42,973 nucleotides of DNA from Bacillota bacterium (GTDB lineage Bacteria; Bacillota; Clostridia; Acetivibrionales; DSM-1351). Positions 1 through 8,092 of this stretch are shown here, piece after piece. Under the pieces are notes generated by a model. The model searched no databases. It was given only the letters and a program-made list of their open reading frames with translations, and was not told where the DNA came from. A program made the position numbers and the translations under genes. Every line of letters begins with the position of its first letter. The stretch's first letter is position 1. Location of the stretch: positions 1-42,973 of the forward strand of contig JAEYNY010000059.1 of the NCBI GenBank assembly GCA_023412275.1. Direction: 5' to 3'.

Positions 1-11
1 CCTGTGTGCAA

Positions 12-1826
12 CTATACCTGTATATATTGTCCTGCCTGTACACGCCACATCTCCGCATACTTTCCGTTAAGCCGGAGCAATTCGTCGTGGCTTCCCTCCT
101 CAATAATCCTTCCATTTTCAAGCATAAATATTTTATCTGCCAGTCTTGTAGTTGAAAGCCTGTGAGAGATAAACACCACTGTTTTATTTGCAGCAGCCTC
201 AAGCATTGATTGGTTTAGCTGATATTCGGCAATAGGATCAAGTGCGGAAGAGGGTTCATCAAGTATTATCAGGCTGGAATCTTTGTAAAAAGCTCTGGAT
301 ATTGCAATTTTTTGTGCTTCTCCGCCGGACAGATTCACTCCATCCTCCTCAAATTCTGCCGTAAGTGGAGTATTAAGCCCATGCTTAAAGCTTTGAAGCC
401 TCTTTGCAAATCCGCTTTGCTCCAGTGCCGTCATTACAGGCTTTTCAGGGACTCCATCCGCATTATCCATCAATACATTTTCCTTGACTGTAGCTGCATA
501 AAGCATATAATCCTGAAAGACCGTTCCCACATGGTCATGGTACCGGGCAACGTCATATTCCTTAATATTAATGCCGTCCAGAGAAATTGTACCTTCCTGT
601 ACGTCATATAGACGCATAAGTAGCTTGATTAAAGTAGTTTTCCCAGCACCGTTGTAGCCTACAAGTGCTATTTTTTCATACGGCTTAATAGTCATATTTA
701 TATTGTTTATTACTCTTTTTTCTCCCTCTTTATATGCAAAAGATACGTTATCCATACTAAAGGTTTTTGGTGTCTTAGGCACATCAAGCTTTTTGCGGCT
801 AACAATTTTAGGCTCATAATTTAAGAAGTTTCTGATTTTATCAATATATAAGCTTGTTTCACTGGCATAAGGATATATTTCCGTTATAGTCCTAAGGCTC
901 TGTTTCAGTCTGCTGAAAGAGTTAAATAAAATAACAACACTGCTGTAGGAAATTACATGTAAAACAGTGGCCTTATATACCAGGTAAGTTATGTAAAGTA
1001 CGTCACTGATAAAGTCATTGGATATATAGTCTCTAAGGAAACTTATAACAAATTTCTTTTTGGCATTTGCCTTGTCAATGTTGTAGATAGCCTTGTTTGC
1101 TTCTTTAAACTTACCAAAAAGTTTGCCGGACACATCCGGGTTCAGCCTGAGCTCCTTGGCATAATCATTCAAGTAGAAGACACGATTAACATAAGCTCTT
1201 TTCCGTTCCTCAGGATTTTTTTGCAAACGTATTTTAAAATTGATCTTGTTGAAAATCTGCATAAGCACAAAGGACAATATAAAGGAAGCCAGAACAAAGG
1301 TTATGGAAAACCAGTCTTTTACAAGAAAATACGTTCCTGTGGTAACAAACACAGTAAGTCCTGTAAATATCTTGTTGAGAAATTCCAAGAGTCTTTCTAC
1401 CTGATTATCTGCTTCGGAAACAGCCAGAACAAACTCATTATAGTATTCAGGGTTATCGTAGCATTCCAAATCCAGCTCCTGTGCCTTTTCATAAAGCATA
1501 AACTTAAACTTTTGTTTCATCTTTGGCAATGCCTTTTTTGATATCCACTGATTTACAAAGGCACCATATACCATACCCAAGCCTATTAATATAAACAGGA
1601 TTACTATAAATACTGCTACCTTATAAAAGGGCCGTCCAAATTCCACTGATTCAAGTACATATCCGATACCATAGGTATGCTCAAGAAAAATTAGAATCTG
1701 GTTTCTTAATATGTCAAATATAAATGCAAAAATATATAATGGTGCAGCTGAAAAACAGATTTTCAATATAAACAAATTATTGTCCAAGACCTGTTTAAAG
1801 GGCTGTTTCTTATTCATATCGCTCAT
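12..1826 (-). CDS. ABC exporter half-transporter (ATPase + membrane domain)
   Basis: 604-residue fusion of an N-terminal transmembrane domain (about residues 20-330, several hydrophobic spans) and a C-terminal ATPase. The ATPase has a Walker A GYNGAGKTT at residue 390, an LSGGE signature at about 499, Walker B ending LDEP with the catalytic Glu at about 524, and the switch His in FISHR at about 555, so its ATP site looks complete. This layout is typical of type IV ABC exporters, not of sugar importers. The start ATG overlaps the stop of the upstream half-transporter by four bases (ATGA) and has an AGAGGGGG ribosome site, so the two are translationally coupled and probably form a heterodimer. 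The substrate cannot be read from the sequence: no precursor peptide, protease domain or binding protein lies beside it. The gene is complete, its stop codon being 12 bases inside the window. Confidence 0.9.
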   Translation of the reverse strand: MSDMNKKQPFKQVLDNNLFILKICFSAAPLYIFAFIFDILRNQILIFLEHTYGIGYVLESVEFGRPFYKVAVFIVILFILIGLGMVYGAFVNQWISKKALPKMKQKFKFMLYEKAQELDLECYDNPEYYNEFVLAVSEADNQVERLLEFLNKIFTGLTVFVTTGTYFLVKDWFSITFVLASFILSFVLMQIFNKINFKIRLQKNPEERKRAYVNRVFYLNDYAKELRLNPDVSGKLFGKFKEANKAIYNIDKANAKKKFVISFLRDYISNDFISDVLYITYLVYKATVLHVISYSSVVILFNSFSRLKQSLRTITEIYPYASETSLYIDKIRNFLNYEPKIVSRKKLDVPKTPKTFSMDNVSFAYKEGEKRVINNINMTIKPYEKIALVGYNGAGKTTLIKLLMRLYDVQEGTISLDGINIKEYDVARYHDHVGTVFQDYMLYAATVKENVLMDNADGVPEKPVMTALEQSGFAKRLQSFKHGLNTPLTAEFEEDGVNLSGGEAQKIAISRAFYKDSSLIILDEPSSALDPIAEYQLNQSMLEAAANKTVVFISHRLSTTRLADKIFMLENGRIIEEGSHDELLRLNGKYAEMWRVQAGQYIQV

Positions 1827-3658
1827 AGTGCAACCCCCTCTTCTATTTTATCCATTGCCAGATAGTTCATAGCCTGTTTTGTATACATATCAGCATAGGA
1901 ACCATCCATTTTCATCAACTCTTCATGGGTACCCTGCTCAATAAGCTCTCCGTGTTCAAACATGAATACTCTGTCCGCATTTCGTACTGATGACAGACGG
2001 TGGGAGATAAATATCATGGTTTTGTCTTTGCTTTCACGCATTATGCTTTTATATAAATCATATTCGGCAATTGGATCAAGAGCTGATGAAGGTTCGTCAA
2101 AAACCTTGATGGGAGTATTTTGAACAAAGGCTCTTGCAACCACTATCTTCTGATACTGGCCTCCTGAAAGCACCGCTCCGTCCTCATCAAATTCCTTGGT
2201 CAGAATGGTATTTATTCCTTTTGGCAAAGTCTCAACCTTTTCATAGACACCGGCTTTCTTTAAAGCTTCTATAACCGCTTCATCCTCATTTTCAACTTTA
2301 TGCCCCATCAAAACATTATCTTTTACAGAGAGAGCAAGGACCTTGTAGTCCTGAAAAGCTGCAGCAAACAATTGCCGGTAAGCCCTGAGATTATACTCTT
2401 TTATGTTTCGACCGTTTACAAGAATTTCTCCGGAGGTAGGATCATAAAGGCGAAACAATAGCTTGATGATAGTTGATTTTCCTGCTCCATTATGTCCAAC
2501 AACAGCTACAACATTATTTCCTGATATACTAAAGTTCAGATTTTTCAACGCATATTTGCCGTCTTTGTAAGAAAAGCTGACATTGCGGAATTCAATAGAT
2601 GAAATAACAGGCTCAGGTATATCCCCGTCCCAATCTTCAGGAATAATTTCCTTGTATTCAATAAAGGTACGGAGGTAATTTACGAATAGTCCATTCTTCA
2701 TAGCCTCCACAATATTGTTAAACAACCCGATTAAAATCCATGTAGCAGACACCATGGTACTTGAAAGCACTGCAAGTTCCGAAAGAGAAATACTCTTTAC
2801 CACAATTGCTCTGTAAGTACCGTAAAGAAGGACACCCTCAAAAATTATGGAAAATGTAAATACAACTTTCAGTACTTCCATTATTATTGTTTTAGATGCA
2901 TATTTATCTGCTATACTGATAGTCTTCTTTATAGCTTCGTTATATTTTTCCTTTATCAGGCTGTAAATATTGGATAGTCGCATTTCTTTTGCATATTCAG
3001 CCAGGTACATAACCCTGTTTACATATTGGAAAACTCTCTCACTGGGTATGCCTTCCCTGTATCTTTTCAACTCCAATTTGTTCAAAATGCCGCCAAAAAT
3101 GAAGTTTCCTATTATTGGGAAGATTACAAATAACACAGCTAACTTGTCTATGTCATACATAGAAAAAAATACTATTATAGTTGCAAATATACCTACTAAT
3201 ATGCCCCATACGTTTTTTACTACGCTTGCAATTTTGTCTCCGGCCCCGTCAATTGCCATAGTGTATTTATTATAGAATTCTGCATCTTCAAAGCAGCTCA
3301 ATTCAACATTTCTAGCCTTCTGATACAGTCTCAGATACAGTCCTTCGTATGTTTTAGTGTTGTTCAGAGGAAAAGCAACGTTGTTTACATAGCTCCTGTA
3401 TAAACCAATTAAAGCAAACACCGCCCCGCAAATTAATATAAATACCATTATGCTGTTAAAGCTCATTTTCTTTTCAAATGCATTGATTATGTACCTCATA
3501 AAAATTGTGCTAAAAAATACCCATTCAAAATATCCTAAGATATTTAATATCAATGCGTGGATTACATTGCTTTTTGTAATACTCCATGCTATTTTCAAAG
3601 CAAAGATATTATTCTTTATTGAAGTTAAATTTGACACCTCTTTTGGTTTCTTTTCCAA
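1823..3658 (-). CDS. ABC exporter half-transporter, partner of the next gene
   Basis: 611-residue membrane-ATPase fusion with the same layout as its downstream neighbour: hydrophobic domain at about 20-330, Walker A GHNGAGKST at 388, LSGGQ signature at about 497, Walker B with FDEP (Glu at about 522) and the switch His in FISHR at about 553. Both partners keep the catalytic Glu, so neither ATP site looks degenerate. Translation appears to start at a TTG codon (positions 3656-3658), preceded six bases upstream by AGGGGG. No better ATG is available. It is the first gene of a two-gene unit separated from the pectin enzymes by an intrinsic terminator and a 234-bp gap, so it probably has its own promoter. 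Export of a peptide, lipid or drug is all possible, and the assignment stops at 'exporter'. Confidence 0.88.
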   Translation of the reverse strand: MEKKPKEVSNLTSIKNNIFALKIAWSITKSNVIHALILNILGYFEWVFFSTIFMRYIINAFEKKMSFNSIMVFILICGAVFALIGLYRSYVNNVAFPLNNTKTYEGLYLRLYQKARNVELSCFEDAEFYNKYTMAIDGAGDKIASVVKNVWGILVGIFATIIVFFSMYDIDKLAVLFVIFPIIGNFIFGGILNKLELKRYREGIPSERVFQYVNRVMYLAEYAKEMRLSNIYSLIKEKYNEAIKKTISIADKYASKTIIMEVLKVVFTFSIIFEGVLLYGTYRAIVVKSISLSELAVLSSTMVSATWILIGLFNNIVEAMKNGLFVNYLRTFIEYKEIIPEDWDGDIPEPVISSIEFRNVSFSYKDGKYALKNLNFSISGNNVVAVVGHNGAGKSTIIKLLFRLYDPTSGEILVNGRNIKEYNLRAYRQLFAAAFQDYKVLALSVKDNVLMGHKVENEDEAVIEALKKAGVYEKVETLPKGINTILTKEFDEDGAVLSGGQYQKIVVARAFVQNTPIKVFDEPSSALDPIAEYDLYKSIMRESKDKTMIFISHRLSSVRNADRVFMFEHGELIEQGTHEELMKMDGSYADMYTKQAMNYLAMDKIEEGVAL

Positions 3659-3691
3659 ATAAATCCCCCTAACAAGAATTAATAAATAACT

Positions 3692-3730
3692 ATTATAAAA
3701 GTGTTATATTAAGTGATAAAAACATTCCAA
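3692..3730 (-). promoter_or_regulatory. possible promoter of the ABC exporter pair
   Basis: Between the terminator at 3826-3858 and the TTG start at 3658 the minus strand is AT-rich. It offers TTGGAA (3725-3730), then 16 bases, then TATAAC (3703-3708), with a perfect TATAAT a little further down (3692-3697) that lacks a well-placed -35 box. Either could be used. The call rests on hexamer matches only. Confidence 0.35.
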
Positions 3731-3825
3731 GGCATATAAAATATAATATAGCAAATAAAAACTGTGATGTAAATATTTGAATGCAACGGCATTTAGCACC
3801 ACTTAGAAAGTGGTTAAATATATAT

Positions 3826-3858
3826 AAAGAGCCGGAAGTTTTTTCTTCCCGGCTCTTT
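3826..3858 (-). terminator. intrinsic terminator after the pectin enzyme genes
   Basis: Inverted repeat with 13-bp arms (3826-3838 and 3845-3858, one bulged base), a GC-rich core (GAGCCGG / CCGGCTC) and a short loop. It lies about 35 bases after the stop of the rhamnogalacturonan lyase gene. On the minus strand it is followed by an AT-rich run, not a clean U tract, so it may be leaky. It marks the end of the dockerin gene series. Confidence 0.7.
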
Positions 3859-3892
3859 ATTTGGGTTATTATTAATTATTAATTATTATTTA

Positions 3893-6379
3893 CTAATTTA
3901 TAGTATATATAGGCCCGCCTAACAAATTCTTTCTGAACAGGGCTAAATCAATAGCATCTATTGTATTATCATTATTAAAATCTACTGCCTTCATGGCCTC
4001 CTGAGATAAACTTATCTTTCCCAGCAGATATGACTTTAGGGTAGCATAATCAAGAGAATTTACTTCCCCATCACCATTTGCATCACCTAAAAGGAAATCG
4101 GCTGTCTGTGGTTTTACAATAACAACATAGTTTACTATACTAGCGGAGGCACCGTTTGTTCCAAGGGTTACAGGGGAATCTGTTGCATAATCCTTTTTAT
4201 AGAGATTGTATCCTACAGAATTATTATCGCTTACCAAAGTTTCACCCGTTGCAGTCCAACCGCTTAACCAATCCGGAATACTTGTGGCTCTTGTATCCAA
4301 ACCAACATAAACCGTTATATCTGATTTTGCCGTAAAGGAGGCTTCATCCGTGGAATATATTTTGGAGTCACATGCCGTCCTTATCCATTCTGAACCCATA
4401 AGTTCCTGTGGAACCTGTGTGAATTTATATGTCCTGTCACCGTATACCACGTCGCCAACCTGAAGATTTTGTTGGATTGACCAGTCAGCAGAATTTTCGG
4501 TATCATTTACTGTTAACGCTTTTATCAGTTTACCATCCATTGTAATAGGACTACCACCTGCAAGATATATAGAAGGCTGCGGAGGTGTCGCCATGCCACT
4601 TCCCAGGAAAAAACCGGTATGGGGAGGCTGGTTATATGCTACGTTCTGCCAAGCAATTCCCAGTCTGTATACAGAATCGTGCATTAAGGTATAAATACGT
4701 CTGCTAGTCAAATCTGTGGTTGTATAAATATTTAAATATTTATTATCAGATGTTCTCCATACAGCCTCTTCTCTCCAGTCTCCCAAAATGTCAGCTTGAA
4801 GGCATGGAGTTGATTTTGTTCCGTTATTGGAAGCACAACCTCCGGCTGAAAGCAAGGTCCCTCCACCGTATTTAGTTATGCTTGTACCGTCTAAAAGCTC
4901 ACGAAGCTCATCGCCGTCCCACCATATTGCGAAATTCTTCTGAGAAGGTGCTGAACCGATATTCTGTCCTGTACAACTATACAACGGTGAACCTGCAGCC
5001 CATACCTCCTCACCCGGATATTGTGCGGTTAAATCTGCCGAACACGCTCTTCCCACGTCGTCGGATGCCGCAAACTTAAAAATTACGCTTCCTGTCTTAG
5101 CATCACGGAAGGATGCACCTACTCCTCCATTACCGGCTGCGTCCTCATGGCAGGACCAGACTTCAAGGCCGGGCCTGTTTGGATTAAGGTCACCCAGATG
5201 CATTGAATCCCCGTGCCCCAAATTTGTAGTATACAGTCCCTTTCCTGAATCATCAATGGTACATGAACCATAGACAATCTCATCCTTTCCATCATCATCC
5301 ACATCAGCTACACTAAGATTGTGGTTACCTTGTCCCGCATAACCGGAATTACCGCTGCTATTACTATCAAAGGTCCAACGTTTTGTTAATGTAGAGCCAT
5401 TCCAGTCGTAAGCAACTAATACTGCTCTTGTATAATATCCCCGGCACATAACAAGACTGGGGTGCACACCATCGAGATATGCAATACACGCCAGAAAACG
5501 GTCTACACGGTTACCGTATGAATCTCCCCAACTGGAAACTGTACCTCTTGCAGGTTCATAGTTTCCTGTGTAAAGTGCCTTACCTGTGGTTCCTTCAAAT
5601 ATGGTAAGATATTCAGAACCTGTAAGCACATATCCCGATGAATTACGATAGTCTGCACCGGCGTTGCCTATAACATTTCCGATACCATCTTTTGTACCGT
5701 CTGACGTCTTACATGCCATTTCAGCTTTACCGTCTCCATTGAGATCGTATACCATGAATTGTGTATAATGGGCACCTGCGCGGATATTTTTACCCAGGTC
5801 AATCCTCCATAGGCGTTTACCGTTCATTTTATAGGCATCAATATACACATTCCCGGTATAACCGCTTTGGGAGTTATCCTTGGCATTTGACGGATCCCAT
5901 TTCAAAACAATTTCATATTGTCCGTCACCATCCAGATCCCCAACACTGCAGTCATTTGCACTATATGTATAAGCTACTCCGTCAGGTGTAGTTCCTCCAT
6001 CCGGAATCTGGAGAGGAATCTGCAGATAATTACTTCCCCATACACTTACTGATGGTGATATTGGCTGTTCACTGCCGTTTACTACGGCACTTACAGAGTA
6101 CTTTGAGCTTGTAGTCCCTGACTTGTCAATATAGTTGCTCGCCCCGGATATGTTGGTCAACTTAACAGAGTCCCGGTAAAGATTATAGGTTACATCAGAG
6201 GTTTCGGTTCCCAATACACGCCAACTTACAAAAACACCGGTGCTGACTTTAACTGCTACTACACCCCTATCCAAATTTTCCATTTGTCGTGCTGTTGCAG
6301 AAAATGCAGATTGTTGAAAACTACAACAAGTAACCAGCATTACACAAATTAGAAAGACCAGAAACACCTTTTTTAACAT
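3893..6379 (-). CDS. cellulosomal rhamnogalacturonan lyase (PL11), dockerin
   Basis: 828 residues, secreted (signal peptide about 1-28). An N-terminal fibronectin-like domain (about 33-115) is followed by an eight-bladed propeller catalytic domain (about 118-615) rich in calcium-loop motifs such as DLDGDGQYE and DLNGDGKAE, as in PL11 lyases (YesW type) that cut the rhamnogalacturonan-I backbone by beta-elimination. A roughly 140-residue accessory domain (617-756) is shared with the two genes upstream. The C-terminal dockerin (about 764-826) has repeats GDANGDGEVNSLDY and DFNNDNTIDAIDL. The first repeat carries SL, not the AI/AL common elsewhere in the window. Start ATG has a strong AGGAGGGG site. 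It is the last gene of the pectin trio and follows the methylesterase by 21 bp. R. cellulolyticum has a known dockerin PL11 (Rgl11Y); orthology is likely but not proven here. Confidence 0.93.
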   Translation of the reverse strand: MLKKVFLVFLICVMLVTCCSFQQSAFSATARQMENLDRGVVAVKVSTGVFVSWRVLGTETSDVTYNLYRDSVKLTNISGASNYIDKSGTTSSKYSVSAVVNGSEQPISPSVSVWGSNYLQIPLQIPDGGTTPDGVAYTYSANDCSVGDLDGDGQYEIVLKWDPSNAKDNSQSGYTGNVYIDAYKMNGKRLWRIDLGKNIRAGAHYTQFMVYDLNGDGKAEMACKTSDGTKDGIGNVIGNAGADYRNSSGYVLTGSEYLTIFEGTTGKALYTGNYEPARGTVSSWGDSYGNRVDRFLACIAYLDGVHPSLVMCRGYYTRAVLVAYDWNGSTLTKRWTFDSNSSGNSGYAGQGNHNLSVADVDDDGKDEIVYGSCTIDDSGKGLYTTNLGHGDSMHLGDLNPNRPGLEVWSCHEDAAGNGGVGASFRDAKTGSVIFKFAASDDVGRACSADLTAQYPGEEVWAAGSPLYSCTGQNIGSAPSQKNFAIWWDGDELRELLDGTSITKYGGGTLLSAGGCASNNGTKSTPCLQADILGDWREEAVWRTSDNKYLNIYTTTDLTSRRIYTLMHDSVYRLGIAWQNVAYNQPPHTGFFLGSGMATPPQPSIYLAGGSPITMDGKLIKALTVNDTENSADWSIQQNLQVGDVVYGDRTYKFTQVPQELMGSEWIRTACDSKIYSTDEASFTAKSDITVYVGLDTRATSIPDWLSGWTATGETLVSDNNSVGYNLYKKDYATDSPVTLGTNGASASIVNYVVIVKPQTADFLLGDANGDGEVNSLDYATLKSYLLGKISLSQEAMKAVDFNNDNTIDAIDLALFRKNLLGGPIYTIN
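4110..4530 (-). repeat. pectin-enzyme accessory domain, copy 1 (in PL11)
   Basis: Encodes about 140 residues between the lyase propeller and the dockerin. Recurrent landmarks in all three copies are YGDRT, EWIRTACDSK, DEASF.AKSDITVY, LDTR, a Trp-containing loop, YNLYKKD or similar, and LGTNGAS. It appears only in the three pectin-active proteins, where it takes the place CBM6 has in the other fourteen. A pectin-binding role is an inference; I do not recognise its family with certainty. Confidence 0.7.
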
Positions 6380-6400
6380 ATTTACCCCTCCTTATTTATT

Positions 6401-8065
6401 TTAAGTACCACTTAATAAATAGCTTTTTAACAGTGCATAATCCAAAGCATTTACATTTCCGTCGTTATTCACATCTGCTGCTGTTAAATTTATACCATCA
6501 GCTATCCCGGTCAATATGTACTTCCTCAGTAACGCAAAATCCAAGGCACTTACTGTCCCGTCCTCATTTAAATCACCCGGAAGAACATCAGCTGTCTTTG
6601 ACTTTACAATAACTGCATAGTTTACGGTGCTAGAGGATGCACCGTTAGTTCCCAATGTCACAAGGGAATTGGCAGTAAAATCCTTTTTGTACAAATTGTA
6701 AGCAACTGAATTATTATCGCTTACCAAGGTATCCCCCGTTGCAGTCCAACTGCTTAGCCAACCAAGAGTACTTGTCACTCTGGTATCCAAGCCAACATAA
6801 ACAGTTATATCTGATTTTGCTATAAAGGAGGCTTCATCTGCCGAATACATTTTGGAATCACATGCCGTCCTTATCCATTCACAACCAATAAGACTTTGTG
6901 GAATCTGTGTGAATTTATATGTCCTGTCACCGTATATTAGGTTTCCCACCTGTAAATTTGACTGAATAGACCAGTTTGCACTATTTATTGAATCGTTTAC
7001 AACCAGTGACTTTATGTATTGTCCATCCGGAATGGGCACAGGAATATTTTCGTTTACATTTGGATTCCAACCATCCGACCCTGAAAGGAATTTCTCCATC
7101 GTATAATCTGCTGCCTTTGAGGAAGGTAGTTGCTTTCTGGATGTATTTGCGCCTGCACCGGTATTCTGATACTCCCACATTTCAAAGTTTGCAGGATTGT
7201 TACCTGACATGACAGTCCATCCCGCATCAGCAATATGTGAACCTAATTCACATTCCCGGTACAATACCTTTGGGGTTGTCTGAGTAGTGTCGGAACTTGG
7301 AATCCAAGGTCTTCCCAGATAAATTGATTTGGGACTTGAGCTACTTGTGAGTTTACATTTGTAAATCAGATATCCCTTTTGAGTTGCCTTTGTACTAGGT
7401 GCCGTAACACACCCTCCGCTTCTGTTGAGAGAAAAAATTTCACAGCTGTCAAATACCGCATTTGCAGATCCAAATATGAAATCTACATCCCCCTCAATAT
7501 AACAATTGTAATAATACTGCCTGCAACCATCGCCGTTTGCATACAGGGTATCCTGATTTCCTTTGAAAGAACAGCCTTTGAATACCATCTTATCTGCTTT
7601 TGCAAGAACTGCCACTGCCTGACTGCTGCCGTAGGCAGCCTCATCATATGAATTTTCAAAAGTTATGTTCTCGGCCTGAAAACCGGCTCCTGCAATAGTA
7701 ACACTGGCACTTCCTGTTGTACCTAACGTTCCTCCAGAGGATGTTTTGGTGCTAGCTGCATCATTGTAGGTTAAAACAGTGCCTGCTTTGCTTTCTCCAA
7801 TCAACGAAATATTAATTTTAGATGACGAAATGTTGATTTTTTCTTTATATGTACCATTTTTGATAAATATGGTTGTTCTGGTCTGGCTATTGGACGGTAC
7901 GCTATTTATAGCTGCCTGTACCGTAGTAAAATTACCACTTCCATCCTTTGCTACAACCATATCATAGGACACTGCTCCAACTTTTGACATGAAAAATGAG
8001 CCAACCATGGTTTGAAACACAAAGATAAGAATCAAAACTAACTGAAAAAATCTTTCTCTATTCAT
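6401..8065 (-). CDS. cellulosomal pectin methylesterase (CE8), dockerin
   Basis: 554 residues with a signal peptide (about 1-32). The catalytic beta-helix (about 35-335) shows the CE8 signatures: GNQDTLY with the acid/base Asp at about 172, DFIFG with the nucleophile Asp at about 195, and YLGRPW with the substrate-binding Arg and Trp at about 252 and 254. It removes methyl esters from homogalacturonan, which would expose substrate for the pectate lyase encoded just upstream. The accessory domain (about 347-487) is the one shared by the pectin trio, and the dockerin (about 492-554) has SALDF and NALDY recognition segments. Gap of 27 bp from the pectate lyase gene and 21 bp to the PL11 gene: clearly one operon. 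Confidence 0.94.
   Translation of the reverse strand: MNRERFFQLVLILIFVFQTMVGSFFMSKVGAVSYDMVVAKDGSGNFTTVQAAINSVPSNSQTRTTIFIKNGTYKEKINISSSKINISLIGESKAGTVLTYNDAASTKTSSGGTLGTTGSASVTIAGAGFQAENITFENSYDEAAYGSSQAVAVLAKADKMVFKGCSFKGNQDTLYANGDGCRQYYYNCYIEGDVDFIFGSANAVFDSCEIFSLNRSGGCVTAPSTKATQKGYLIYKCKLTSSSSPKSIYLGRPWIPSSDTTQTTPKVLYRECELGSHIADAGWTVMSGNNPANFEMWEYQNTGAGANTSRKQLPSSKAADYTMEKFLSGSDGWNPNVNENIPVPIPDGQYIKSLVVNDSINSANWSIQSNLQVGNLIYGDRTYKFTQIPQSLIGCEWIRTACDSKMYSADEASFIAKSDITVYVGLDTRVTSTLGWLSSWTATGDTLVSDNNSVAYNLYKKDFTANSLVTLGTNGASSSTVNYAVIVKSKTADVLPGDLNEDGTVSALDFALLRKYILTGIADGINLTAADVNNDGNVNALDYALLKSYLLSGT
6603..7025 (-). repeat. pectin-enzyme accessory domain, copy 2 (in CE8)
   Basis: Second copy of the roughly 140-residue domain, with the same landmarks (YGDRT, EWIRTACDSK, KSDITVY, LDTR, LGTNGAS). 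It sits between the esterase domain and the dockerin. By eye it is highly similar to copy 1, suggesting recent spread within the trio. Confidence 0.7.
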
Positions 8066-8092
8066 AGGTGGTCCCTCCCTTATATATCAGTA

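Noticed and set aside
12..3658. Reading the ABC genes as an oligosaccharide importer for the released sugars
   Set aside because: Both are fused membrane-ATPase half-transporters of exporter type, and no solute-binding protein or separate permeases are present.
3781..3882. Plus-strand 33-codon frame through the terminator before the ABC genes
   Set aside because: No ribosome site, and it runs through the terminator stem; unlikely to be translated.
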